Made by a program: the position numbers and the translations under genes. Of a stretch of DNA of 64,000 bases, positions 57,982-64,000 are shown in pieces. The stretch spans positions 62,001 to 126,000 of the forward strand of contig JOFO01000016.1 of assembly GCA_000721275.1 (NCBI GenBank), read 5' to 3'. Source of the stretch: Microtetraspora glauca. Its GTDB lineage: Bacteria; Actinomycetota; Actinomycetes; Streptomycetales; Streptomycetaceae. Position 1 is the stretch's first letter. The number at the start of each line of letters is the position of its first letter. The notes below the pieces were generated by a model. The model did no database searches. It was not told where the DNA came from and saw only the letters and a program-made list of their open reading frames with translations.

Positions 57982-58058
57982 TTAATCGGCAGCGTTAATT
58001 GCCGCCGCGCTACACAGCGTCCGGCAATGGGTGCTGCGGGTATGCTTTGGCCGTCCCA

Positions 58059-58138
58059 CCTCTTACTGATCACCGCGCCTCGACCGGAGCGGTCGAGGTT
58101 CCCGCGCACGTCCGCGGGTGCCACATCCAGTAAGGAGG
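58059..58138 (+). promoter_or_regulatory. 5' UTR structure sequestering the ribosome site of the next small gene
   Basis: CCTCTTACTG (58059-58068) is complementary to CAGTAAGGAGG (58128-58138), which contains the Shine-Dalgarno sequence of the gene at 58143. Between them are two hairpins: CCTCGACCG/CGGTCGAGG (58078-58098, 3-nt loop) and CCCGCG/CGCGGG (58101-58118). Together they form a three-way structure that would hide the ribosome site. Confidence 0.55.
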
Positions 58139-58142
58139 CGGG

Positions 58143-58280
58143 ATGAACAAGCGAAAGCCCGATGAGCAGGATGAGGAGCGTGCTCCGGAGCCCGACCCGC
58201 GTTGGGTCCGGATCTTGATCGCGGTCCTGCCTGCCGTGGCGGCGATCGCTGCCTGTGTGGAGCAGCTGGCGCGTCGGTAG
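58143..58280 (+). CDS. Small membrane protein of the AICE
   Basis: A 45-residue protein: charged lead MNKRKPDEQDEERAPEPDPR, one hydrophobic helix ('WVRILIAVLPAVAAIAACVEQ'-like, 21-41) and the tail LARR. AAGGAGG lies 5 nt before the ATG and is the best ribosome site in this part of the element. A perfect terminator follows 39 nt downstream, so it is an independent one-gene unit. No function is known; structure in its leader suggests tight translational control. Confidence 0.7.
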   Translation: MNKRKPDEQDEERAPEPDPRWVRILIAVLPAVAAIAACVEQLARR

Positions 58281-58319
58281 CGCGAGCTGGAGTGGTGCCC
58301 GGACGGTGGCCGCCCGCAA

Positions 58320-58360
58320 GAAGCGGGTCCGGCCGTTGCATAGTCGGCCGGACCCGCTTC
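58320..58360 (+). terminator. Perfect 16-bp stem-loop terminator
   Basis: 58320-58335 pairs without mismatch with 58345-58360 around a 9-nt loop, just after the small membrane protein gene. Confidence 0.88.
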
Positions 58361-58420
58361 ATGACTCCACGCGCGAGCCCGGTCCGTGGTGGCGACCATG
58401 GACCGGGCCTCCGCGCTGGA

Positions 58421-58539
58421 GGGCTTAGCTAACCCACTTTGCAACGTTACGTTGCATGGTTGCTCGGCCACTATATCCGGCTTAACTATCGATAGCTGTT
58501 GTTGGGCTTCGTTAGCCGCGGTTAGTACTCGTTACTTTC
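58421..58539. other. AT-richer island with palindromes and a 10-bp-period repeat (origin-like)
   Basis: This 119-nt stretch has about equal AT and GC. It contains GGGCTTAGCTAACCC (58421-58435, near-palindrome), the perfect 17-bp palindrome TGCAACGTTACGTTGCA (58440-58456), ATCGAT, and three GTTA(G/C) units exactly 10 bp apart (58510-58539). Helically phased repeats beside AT-rich DNA are typical of replication or regulatory protein binding. It is followed by the large hairpin at 58588. Confidence 0.5.
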
Positions 58540-58587
58540 CGGAGCGTTTCTGGGCCCTGCGCTGTGCTCTATCCCGCGAGCCGCCCC

Positions 58588-58739
58588 GGCTCCCATCCCG
58601 TCTGCCGTCGACCCACACACCGTGGAGCAGGCGCGGTGCCGGGCGTCCAGGTGGAGCGCGCCACTGTACGAACGACCTGGACGCCCGGTGCCGTGTCTGC
58701 TCGGCTCTGCCTGGGTCGACGGCAGACGGGATGGGAGCC
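58588..58739. repeat. 152-nt long inverted repeat with the form of a single-strand origin or structured RNA
   Basis: The outer arms are a perfect 28-bp inverted repeat (58588-58615 against 58712-58739). After a 10-nt internal mismatch a second 27-bp stem follows (58626-58652 against 58675-58701) whose only differences are transitions that allow G-U pairs. A 22-nt terminal loop lies at 58653-58674. No gene overlaps with a convincing frame. Rolling-circle elements use such hairpins as single-strand origins; an RNA function is also possible. Confidence 0.6.
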
Positions 58740-59028
58740 CCACCTCCACACCCCACCGGCCGGCACCCGCGCACGGCCCCCTCCCATCCCGGAGCCTGAG
58801 CGCCCCCGCCGGAGGCATCGTCTTGAGCCGCACTCGCGTACCGCCTCGGCCGCGTCGTGGTTCGTCGCCCATCAACCCGAGCTGTCAGGCGTGCGGCCGG
58901 CGGCCGGGCTGGAGCGGGGCGGAGACAGGAGCGCAGGCCCGGGCGACGGGCCGCGCGCGCCGCGCCGTGCGCGGCGGGTGCCTTGATGAGGTAGAGAAAC
59001 CTGTAACAGGTCCTCCGCTGCTCCTCGG
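58740..59028. other. Gene-free interval right of the large hairpin
   Basis: About 290 nt with no supported gene. Near the HAD gene end, ACCTGTAACAGGT (59000-59012) is a small near-palindrome that could end HAD transcription. Confidence 0.4.
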
Positions 59029-59721
59029 CTATGCCGTGGTGAATGCGTCGGCGATGGCGTGCATGTCGTCGGTGATGGTGTCGGCCTGGGCCTCGGCGAA
59101 GAGGTCAGCCTTGTGGGGCTTGTTGGCGTAGGCGATCGCCGTGGCCCCGGCTGCGTGAGCCGCTTGGATGTCCGTGAGCGAGTCACCGATCAGGGCGCAG
59201 TTCGTGACGTCGATGTGCATCCGCTCGGCTGCCGTGATGAGAGGGAACGGGTTCGGCTTCATCAGGTGGGGCTGTCCTGTCGGCCGGCCGATGATCCTTT
59301 CGACGTATCCGTCCAGCCCGTGCGCCTTGAGGAAGCTCTCTACGCACTCGGCCGAGTTGTTGCTCACCACCGCGACCGCCCTCCCTGAGGCGTTCACGGC
59401 CTGGAGGGCTTCCACCGCCCCCGGTGTCGGCGGGCCCGCCACCGCGACGGCTTCGACCTCCGCCTCCGTCAGCCGCTGCTCGATCTTCCCGCCCAGCTCG
59501 GCGTCCGCCTCGTGCGCGATGCGCAGGACCTCAATGGGGTCATCGGTCTCGGCCGCCTTCGCGCCTGCGGATACGTCCTTCGCCGCGAGGATCGCCGTCA
59601 GCTGTTCTGCGACTTGGGAGGCAGGAAGCCCGGCGAACACATCGCACACGGGGCCGTCGAAGTCGAAGAAGACCACCTGGGCGTTGCCCAGGACCTCGGA
59701 GAGTCGGTCATCGTGCGTCAA
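59029..59721 (-). CDS. HAD-superfamily hydrolase of the AICE
   Basis: A 230-residue phosphatase-like protein. Motif I is 'VVFFDFDGPVCDVF' (nucleophile Asp and Asp+2), motif II 'VAVVSNNSAE', motif III Lys in 'LMKPNPFPL' and motif IV 'CALIGDSLTDIQAAHAAG'. It probably dephosphorylates a small metabolite. No ATG is available at the start; a TTG at 59721, inside the last codons of the GntR gene and with GGAAGGG upstream, gives the full fold. It overlaps the GntR gene by 14 nt. HAD-GntR pairs recur on AICEs; the reason is unknown. Confidence 0.8.
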   Translation of the reverse strand: MTHDDRLSEVLGNAQVVFFDFDGPVCDVFAGLPASQVAEQLTAILAAKDVSAGAKAAETDDPIEVLRIAHEADAELGGKIEQRLTEAEVEAVAVAGPPTPGAVEALQAVNASGRAVAVVSNNSAECVESFLKAHGLDGYVERIIGRPTGQPHLMKPNPFPLITAAERMHIDVTNCALIGDSLTDIQAAHAAGATAIAYANKPHKADLFAEAQADTITDDMHAIADAFTTA

Positions 59722-60574
59722 GGTCGAAGTCCCTTCCGATGGTCTCCCAGACGCTGTCGAACCACATCCGGGCTTGCTGGACCTGCTGCGCTCCGCCGGA
59801 CGACTCACCGTCGTTGACCGAGTGGTGGAACAGGGTCGTGTCCTTGCCGACGAGGTCATAGATCTCGATCGCCTCGCCCTGTGCGACGACCTTGTTCGGA
59901 CGGATCGGGTAGTACCCGAAGAACGCGTCCTCGTTGTTGATGACGTACAGCTTGAAGAACTGGGTGCCGCTGTGGACACGGACGTTGATGCGCGTCTCGG
60001 CGACCAGGCCCAGGTGCTCCAGCTCGGTGATCGCGTCCCGGATGCTGCGGGTGTAGCCGACCATGATGTCGTGCATGCGGTCGCGGAGCCTCTTGTCGTC
60101 CGCGCCGTCGGACATCCGGACCGGCGCCGCCTGGGGCACCGCCATGTCGGGGACGAGTATCCGCATGGTGATGCTCGACGGCGTGAGCCTGCCGACACGG
60201 ATCTTGTCGAGCGGCTCTTGAAGAGCACCGTGCAGCGTCTCGCTGGAGAACCCCGCGAAGTCGATGGTGACGTGATCCTTCGCGAACGCCTGCTCCACGT
60301 AAGGCCGAAGCCCCGCCGGCCGTTCCGTGCGGTTGCGGACGTAGACACCGCTGCCCTTGCGCGAGACCACGAGTCCTTCGTCCTCAAGGTCCCGTAGCGC
60401 GCGCTGGATCGTCGCCCGCGCGAAGCCGTAGAGCTCCGTCAACTCCTTGTGCGACGGCAGCTTCTCGCCCGGCCCGAGCCTCCGCGTACGAATCGCTGCG
60501 CTCAGGCTGCTCGCGACCTGCTCGTACGGGGCTCGGTCGTCGTCGGGGTCGAGGGGCTCGGGGACAAAGGTCAT
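59708..60574 (-). CDS. GntR-family regulator (KorSA-like transfer repressor)
   Basis: A 288-residue HutC-type GntR protein. The winged helix is 'LGPGEKLPSHKELTELYGFARATIQRALRDLEDEGLVVSRKGSGVYVRN' (about 33-80), followed by a UTRA-like ligand domain. In pSAM2-type elements KorSA of this family represses the transfer operon and its own gene. This gene is divergent from the transfer operon, with palindromes covering the operon's -35 to +30 region. Its start ATG at 60574 has only a weak ribosome site. Confidence 0.82.
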   Translation of the reverse strand: MTFVPEPLDPDDDRAPYEQVASSLSAAIRTRRLGPGEKLPSHKELTELYGFARATIQRALRDLEDEGLVVSRKGSGVYVRNRTERPAGLRPYVEQAFAKDHVTIDFAGFSSETLHGALQEPLDKIRVGRLTPSSITMRILVPDMAVPQAAPVRMSDGADDKRLRDRMHDIMVGYTRSIRDAITELEHLGLVAETRINVRVHSGTQFFKLYVINNEDAFFGYYPIRPNKVVAQGEAIEIYDLVGKDTTLFHHSVNDGESSGGAQQVQQARMWFDSVWETIGRDFDLDAR

Positions 60575-60608
60575 GAAGTCGATGGTAGGCGAGTTCCTTC
60601 AGGCAGGA

Positions 60609-60693
60609 CAGTCATGCCAGTCATGTTGTTGACATGGCTAGCCACGTCTTCTAACTTCGAGATGTGACCAACCGGGTTAGCCAAGTTGGTCAC
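60609..60693 (+). promoter_or_regulatory. Transfer-operon promoter with KorSA-type operators
   Basis: TTGACA (60629-60634), a 17-nt spacer and TAACTT (60652-60657) form a strong promoter. CAGTCATG is repeated at 60609-60616 and 60618-60625 just upstream. The spacer holds a near-perfect palindrome GACATGGCTAGCCACGTC (60631-60648). GTGACCAAC-N12-GTTGGTCAC (60664-60693) is a perfect inverted repeat at the transcription start. G(C/T)TAGCCA is common to the last two. Confidence 0.7.
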
Positions 60694-60727
60694 CTAGCCC
60701 CTTCCTGCCCTCTCGAAGGAGAAACTC

Positions 60728-61060
60728 ATGCCGTCGTTCAAGGTGGACACGTCGACCGCCGTGGTCTTCGTCGCGACCGCTCCCACGCCGAAGCTCGTGA
60801 GCAAGCAGACCGGTGAGAGGGCGGTGGACCGGGAGACCGGTGCTGGGCTCTCGACGGTGGGTCTGCTGATCTCGGACGAGGGGGAGGGCAACCTCTACCA
60901 GGTGACGGTCCCGGAGACCGGGCTCCCCGACGGGCTGACGCCGGGCATGCCGGTGACGGTCATCGGGCTCAAGGCCCGGGACTGGGAGAACACGTTCAAC
61001 GGTCAGACCCGCCACGGCATCTCGTTCCGCGCCGTCGCGGTCACCCCGATGGGCGCCTGA
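60728..61060 (+). CDS. SCO3933-family element regulatory protein
   Basis: A 110-residue protein, 'FKVDTSTAVVFVATAPTPKLVSKQTGERAVDRETG', 'LLISDEGEGNLYQVTVPETGLPDGLTPGMPVTVIGLKARDWENTFNGQTRHGISFRAVAV'. The beta-rich OB-like pattern is that of a small family always found ahead of tra in AICEs. AAGGAG lies 6 nt upstream of ATG. It is the first gene of the transfer operon and ends 2 nt before tra. The role is unknown; nucleic-acid binding is plausible. Confidence 0.8.
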   Translation: MPSFKVDTSTAVVFVATAPTPKLVSKQTGERAVDRETGAGLSTVGLLISDEGEGNLYQVTVPETGLPDGLTPGMPVTVIGLKARDWENTFNGQTRHGISFRAVAVTPMGA

Positions 61061-61062
61061 CC

Positions 61063-62415
61063 ATGGCTGACATCTCGACCTTATTGGAGGTCGGCCTCCC
61101 GCTCGCCGGAACCGCCGGCGGCCTCGGATACGCCAAGGTTCGTGCGCCCCGGGTGTTCTGGTCGCTGGTGGGCCTGCCGGTCACCCGGGTGCGGTTCGCG
61201 GTGAACTACCACGCGACGATGGACGTGTGCGGGCTGACGGTCCAGCCCTCCCGCCTGCGGGCGTTCATGGTCCGCAACATCGCCCGCCGCCCCGACGTCC
61301 AGCCCGTACCGCCCAAGGTCCGCCGGATCCGGGGCACCTCGACCGGCCTGCGGGTCACCCTCCGTCTCCCGGCCGGTCTGGAGCCCGCGGACGTGATGGC
61401 GGCCTCCGAGCGGCTGCGGCACGCCTGGGGCGTCCACTCGGTCAACGTCACCGTCACCAAGCCGGGGTCCGTGGAACTGAGGATGACCGGCTACGACGTC
61501 CTCAACCGCGTGCGGATGCCGCGCCGGCGCCCGTCGGGGCCGATGACGGTTCCGGTCGCGCTGCGGGAAGACGGCACGGCGTTCGTACGAGACTACCTCA
61601 AGGTCCCGCACGCGCTGACCCTCGGCGCGAACCAGACCGGCAAGTCCATGTACCAGCGAAACCTGGTTGCCGGGCTCGCCCGGCTGCCGGTCGCCCTGGT
61701 CGGCATCGACTGCAAGCGCGGAGTCGAACACCGCGGCTACGCTCCCCGTCTGTCCGCCCTGGCCACCACCCCGGAGGAAGCCGACGGCCTGCTGGACGCC
61801 CTGGTCGGGGAGATGGAGGACCGGTTCGACCTCCTCAGTGACTACGGGGTCGCCGACATCTGGGCCCTGCATGAGGACGTCCGTCCGGCGCCGGTGGTGG
61901 TCCTGGTGGACGAGGTCGCGGAGCTCTTCCTGACCGCGACGAAGAAGGACGAGGAACGCCGGGACCGGATGGTCACCCAGTTGATCCGCCTCGGTCAGCT
62001 CGCCCGCGCCGCCGGCATCTTCCTCGAAGTCTGCGGCCAGCGCTTTGGCTCCGACCTCGGCAAGGGCGCCACCGCCCTGCGTGCCCAGCTCACCGGCCGC
62101 GTCGTTCACCGCGTCAACGACAAGCAGACCGCCGAGATGGGTGTCGGGGACATCGCCCCGGATGCGGTGGTCACGGTTCTGACGATCCCGCCGGACCGGC
62201 CCGGCATCGCGGTCGCCGGGGACACCTCCGGCGGCTGGTCCCGCATCCGTACTCCGCAGCTCTCCGCGACTGAAGCGGCCGCGATCTGCCTCGCCCACGC
62301 CCACCTCACCCCGGACCTGCCCTCCCTCGCCGCCTACCGCCCCGCCCTCCCGGACGGCATCGGCGCCGACCCGGAGCCGGTCCCGCTGGTGAAGCCCGGC
62401 CCGGTCACCGCGTAG
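61063..62415 (+). CDS. FtsK/SpoIIIE-type transfer ATPase (TraSA/TraB-like) with a TTA codon
   Basis: A 450-residue DNA translocase that moves double-stranded element DNA between mycelia. Walker A is 'LGANQTGKSMYQRN', Walker B 'VVVLVDEVAELF', and 'RLGQLARAAGIFLEVCGQRFGSDLGKGATALRAQLTGRVVHRV' is the C-terminal translocase part. One short N-terminal hydrophobic stretch suggests membrane contact. Codon 7 (61081-61083) is TTA, the leucine codon read only by the bldA tRNA, so full translation should be delayed to late growth. It is 2 nt after the SCO3933-like gene. Confidence 0.9.
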   Translation: MADISTLLEVGLPLAGTAGGLGYAKVRAPRVFWSLVGLPVTRVRFAVNYHATMDVCGLTVQPSRLRAFMVRNIARRPDVQPVPPKVRRIRGTSTGLRVTLRLPAGLEPADVMAASERLRHAWGVHSVNVTVTKPGSVELRMTGYDVLNRVRMPRRRPSGPMTVPVALREDGTAFVRDYLKVPHALTLGANQTGKSMYQRNLVAGLARLPVALVGIDCKRGVEHRGYAPRLSALATTPEEADGLLDALVGEMEDRFDLLSDYGVADIWALHEDVRPAPVVVLVDEVAELFLTATKKDEERRDRMVTQLIRLGQLARAAGIFLEVCGQRFGSDLGKGATALRAQLTGRVVHRVNDKQTAEMGVGDIAPDAVVTVLTIPPDRPGIAVAGDTSGGWSRIRTPQLSATEAAAICLAHAHLTPDLPSLAAYRPALPDGIGADPEPVPLVKPGPVTA

Positions 62416-62492
62416 TACCCCTGCACCGCCTCGGCGGCGTGACCGTCTCACGCCAGGTCCCTACCCGACCCATGCCCGAAAGGAGGTGACCC

Positions 62493-63197
62493 GTGCTCCG
62501 AACCCTCCGCCTCGACGCAGTCCTGATCCAGGCCGTCATCGCCGGTGCCCTGTCCTTCGCCCACCTGCACGACCTGGCCGAAGCGGCCGGGCAGGACGGA
62601 TGGAAGGCGTGGGCCTACCCGGTCTCCGTCGACCTGCTTCTCGTCGCCGCCTGGCGTCGGATGCGAACCGACGCCGGCAACCGCGACGCCTGGCTCTGGT
62701 TCGCCATCGCTCTCATCGCATCGCTCGGCGCCAACGTCGCCACCGCCGGACTCCTCGACCTCAACCACGTCCCGCCCTGGCTGCGGATTCTCGTCGCCGG
62801 ATGGCCTGCCATCGCCTTCCTTGGCGGCACCCTTCTCGCCCACGCACCCCACACCACCCCCGATCCCGCCCACAGCACTGAGCCTGTACCGGCGCCGGAA
62901 CCCGTCGCCGAGGTGACCGTCGAGCGCGCCCCGGAACCGGACCCCGAACTCCCGCCGGCCGAACCCACCCCGGTGGAGATTCCGCCGGAACCCGCCCCGC
63001 GGAAAGAACAACCCGAACCCGAGCCTGCTCCCGTGGTGCCCGCGGTGGCGGTGCCGCCCGCGCTGATGGCTCACGCCCAGAAGATCGCGGACGCCCATCG
63101 GGCCCAGACCGGACGGCCGATCGACGCGGAAACCCTCCGCACCCGCCACGGCATGCCCCCGGCCCTCGCCGACTCCATCGCCCTCCAGCTCGCCTGA
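62493..63197 (+). CDS. DUF2637 / SpdB-like membrane spread protein
   Basis: A 234-residue protein with four hydrophobic helices in the first 115 residues ('LIQAVIAGALSFAHLHDLAEAAGQDGW', 'YPVSVDLLLVAAWRRMRTDAGN', 'WLWFAIALIASLGANVATAGLLDL', 'WLRILVAGWPAIAFLGGTLLAHA'), the DUF2637 signature. A Pro/Glu-rich linker (125-190) and a short C-terminal helix-turn-helix-like domain follow. The GTG has a perfect AAGGAGGTGA ribosome site. DUF2637 proteins occur in AICEs between tra and spd genes and are thought to help intramycelial spread. Confidence 0.82.
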   Translation: MLRTLRLDAVLIQAVIAGALSFAHLHDLAEAAGQDGWKAWAYPVSVDLLLVAAWRRMRTDAGNRDAWLWFAIALIASLGANVATAGLLDLNHVPPWLRILVAGWPAIAFLGGTLLAHAPHTTPDPAHSTEPVPAPEPVAEVTVERAPEPDPELPPAEPTPVEIPPEPAPRKEQPEPEPAPVVPAVAVPPALMAHAQKIADAHRAQTGRPIDAETLRTRHGMPPALADSIALQLA

Positions 63198-63217
63198 CCC
63201 AGGAAGGAGCAAGACCC

Positions 63218-63406
63218 GTGCGACCCAACCGCTTCCACAACGTGGCCCGTATCGGCCCGGTGCGCGTAGGCACCCACCGCGACGGCCGCGGCCGGACCAA
63301 GCACACCGCCGTGTGCACGGCGCCCCGATGCGACTTCTCCGCCGACTACGACACCCGCGCCGCCGCCGAACTGGCCGCCCACACCCACCGCTGCAACCCC
63401 CGCTAG
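63218..63406 (+). CDS. Mobile element transfer protein (zinc-ribbon-like)
   Basis: A 62-residue basic protein, 'RFHNVARIGPVRVGTHRDGRGRTKHTAVCTAPRCDFSADYDTRAAAELAAHTHRC'. Cys-x4-Cys and a later His-x-His-x-Cys could bind zinc. It is one of the small proteins that always accompany spd genes on these elements. GGAAGGAGC precedes the GTG at 63218. Confidence 0.8.
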   Translation: MRPNRFHNVARIGPVRVGTHRDGRGRTKHTAVCTAPRCDFSADYDTRAAAELAAHTHRCNPR

Positions 63407-63425
63407 CAACTGAGGAGTTCGTGTC

Positions 63426-63581
63426 ATGGACGTCCCGCTCTGGCTCGCCCTGATCGTCGTCGGCGGCCTCGGAATCAAGCTCATCCGCCCGCCCTGGTGG
63501 CTCGTCGCCGTCCTCCTCCTCGGCGGCTACCTCCTCGCCGACAGCCTCCTCACCCCGCTCATCGACCCCATCGCCAAGTAG
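63426..63581 (+). CDS. Small two-helix membrane protein of the spread operon
   Basis: A 51-residue hydrophobic protein beginning MDVPLWLALIVVGGLGIKLI and ending LADSLLTPLIDPIAK. Two short transmembrane helices are separated by RPPWW. GAGGAGTTC lies upstream (19 nt after the preceding stop), so it belongs to the operon. Similar short membrane proteins (SpdA/SpdC-like) take part in element spread. Confidence 0.7.
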   Translation: MDVPLWLALIVVGGLGIKLIRPPWWLVAVLLLGGYLLADSLLTPLIDPIAK

Positions 63582-63592
63582 GGAGACCCGTC

Positions 63593-63922
63593 ATGCTCCA
63601 GCCCCGCATCCCGGTCAACCCGCTCCCGACCGGCCGCCCCATCCCCCTCCTCAAGCCCACCCCTGACGGCATCGAGCCCACCCCGGCCCCGGCCCCGGCG
63701 CCCGCCGCCGTCCCGGCCCCGGCCCCGGTCCCGTCCCGGACCGCGGTTCAGCTCACCCCGGGCAGCGCGGTCGCCCTCGCCGCCGGCGGCGGTGCCGTCG
63801 TCCTGGTCGTCGGCGCCGTCCTGGTCTCCATGCTCCTCGCCGTCGCCATCAGCGCCGCGTCCATCGCCGTCGTCGCGGTCGTGCTCCGTCTCCTGGTCCG
63901 CGACATGCAGAAGGGCCGGTGA
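63593..63922 (+). CDS. SpdD-like spread protein
   Basis: A 109-residue protein. The N-terminal half is Pro/Ala-rich ('TPAPAPAPAAVPAPAPVPS'). Its C-terminal half is an Ala/Val-rich transmembrane region ('VVLVVGAVLVSMLLAVAIS...IAVVAVVLRLLV') ending RDMQKGR. This is the SpdD layout of pSAM2-type elements. GGGAGAC precedes ATG. The next gene starts within its stop codon. Confidence 0.82.
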   Translation: MLQPRIPVNPLPTGRPIPLLKPTPDGIEPTPAPAPAPAAVPAPAPVPSRTAVQLTPGSAVALAAGGGAVVLVVGAVLVSMLLAVAISAASIAVVAVVLRLLVRDMQKGR

Positions 63923-64000
63923 CCTCCGTGGACACGCAGACGATCGCGGCGGCGGGCTTACCGGCCCTGGGCTGGGCCCTGCACGGCGGACTGCTCTGGC
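63919..64000 (+). CDS. Start of a further element gene, cut by the window edge
   Basis: A frame opens at a GTG overlapping the SpdD stop (GTGA) and reads VTSVDTQTIAAAGLPALGWA.. to the window end. A second GTG lies three codons later (63928). It contains a TTA codon at 63958-63960. The N-terminal hydrophobic pattern suggests a membrane lead. The product cannot be named from 27 codons. Confidence 0.5.
   Translation, partial: MTSVDTQTIAAAGLPALGWALHGGLLW

Larger units (their letters stand above)
55959..64000. mobile_element. Left part of an integrated AICE (pSAM2-like conjugative element) at tRNA-Arg(CCT)
   Basis: The unit starts at the tRNA-derived att site and runs off the right edge. It carries a KorSA-like GntR regulator, an FtsK/SpoIIIE-type transfer ATPase and Spd-type spread proteins in the usual AICE order, plus a nuclease cargo gene. 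Base composition between 56.0 and 58.6 kb is more AT-rich and patchy than the chromosome. The reconstituted tRNA-Arg gene with int, xis and rep should lie beyond 64 kb. Confidence 0.88.

Overview
The window is about 64 kb of very GC-rich DNA (roughly 73% G+C, strong third-position GC bias, frequent GTG starts, many convergent stem-loops without U-tracts). It is typical of Streptomyces. The strongest anchors are the afsK, afsR and afsS secondary-metabolism regulators, a fused F420-synthesis gene fbiC, an XRE/DUF397 regulatory pair, a D-Ala-D-Ala carboxypeptidase and an integrated actinomycete integrative and conjugative element (AICE).

Layout. Positions 1-5.1 kb hold an AraC regulator, a GNAT acetyltransferase, a DUF4229 membrane protein, a UTRA-only GntR-type protein, a cysteine-rich leader peptide followed by a dicarboxylate/amino acid symporter, and a TetR regulator. 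Positions 5.2-11.5 kb hold a long-chain acyl-CoA synthetase, a PdxH-like oxidase, a thiolase-like lipid transfer protein divergent from a degenerate acyl-CoA dehydrogenase plus a deazaflavin-dependent nitroreductase, and a second TetR regulator. Positions 11.8-16.5 kb hold a VOC protein (probable AfsK-binding protein by synteny), afsK and two small envelope genes. Positions 16.5-20.5 kb hold a second catabolic block (enoyl-CoA hydratase, DUF35 protein, lipid-transfer thiolase, divergent FadD3-like ligase). Positions 20.6-25 kb hold a membrane-anchored protein, a DUF2079 membrane protein and a divergent two-component system. Positions 25-29 kb hold a tiny secreted peptide gene, afsS and afsR. 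Positions 29-39 kb hold an amidohydrolase, a VapBC pair, two LLM flavin oxidoreductases, an SDR, a D-aminoacylase-like hydrolase, an aldehyde dehydrogenase and an APC permease. Positions 39-46.9 kb hold a GNAT enzyme, a third LLM oxidoreductase, fbiC, an ADP-ribosylglycohydrolase-fold protein that looks catalytically dead, and a divergent SDR/dimeric-barrel pair. Positions 47-55.3 kb hold DUF397/XRE, GPP34, the carboxypeptidase, a large membrane protein and signal peptidase I. From 55.96 kb to the end lies the AICE.

The catabolic genes are tied together by a repeated palindrome, CTGACG-N3-CGTCAG. I found ten near-perfect copies in six promoter regions between 9 and 46 kb. They precede the lipid-transfer thiolases, DUF35/hydratase operon, acyl-CoA dehydrogenase, FadD3-like ligase, amidohydrolase, LLM/SDR genes and the SDR/dimeric-barrel pair. 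This suggests one scattered TetR-type regulon for a CoA-dependent, partly F420- or flavin-dependent degradation pathway of an unknown, perhaps terpenoid- or steroid-like, substrate. fbiC and an F420-type nitroreductase lie in the same region.

The AICE begins with a 43-bp copy of the 3' part of a tRNA-Arg(CCT) gene and lacks its other end. It carries a predicted SRA-like/PD-(D/E)XK modification-dependent nuclease, small element genes, a candidate origin region with a 10-bp-period repeat and a 152-nt hairpin, a HAD-GntR (KorSA-like) operon, and a divergent transfer operon (SCO3933-like protein, FtsK/SpoIIIE-type Tra with a TTA codon, Spd proteins). Replication, excision and integrase genes are expected beyond the right edge.
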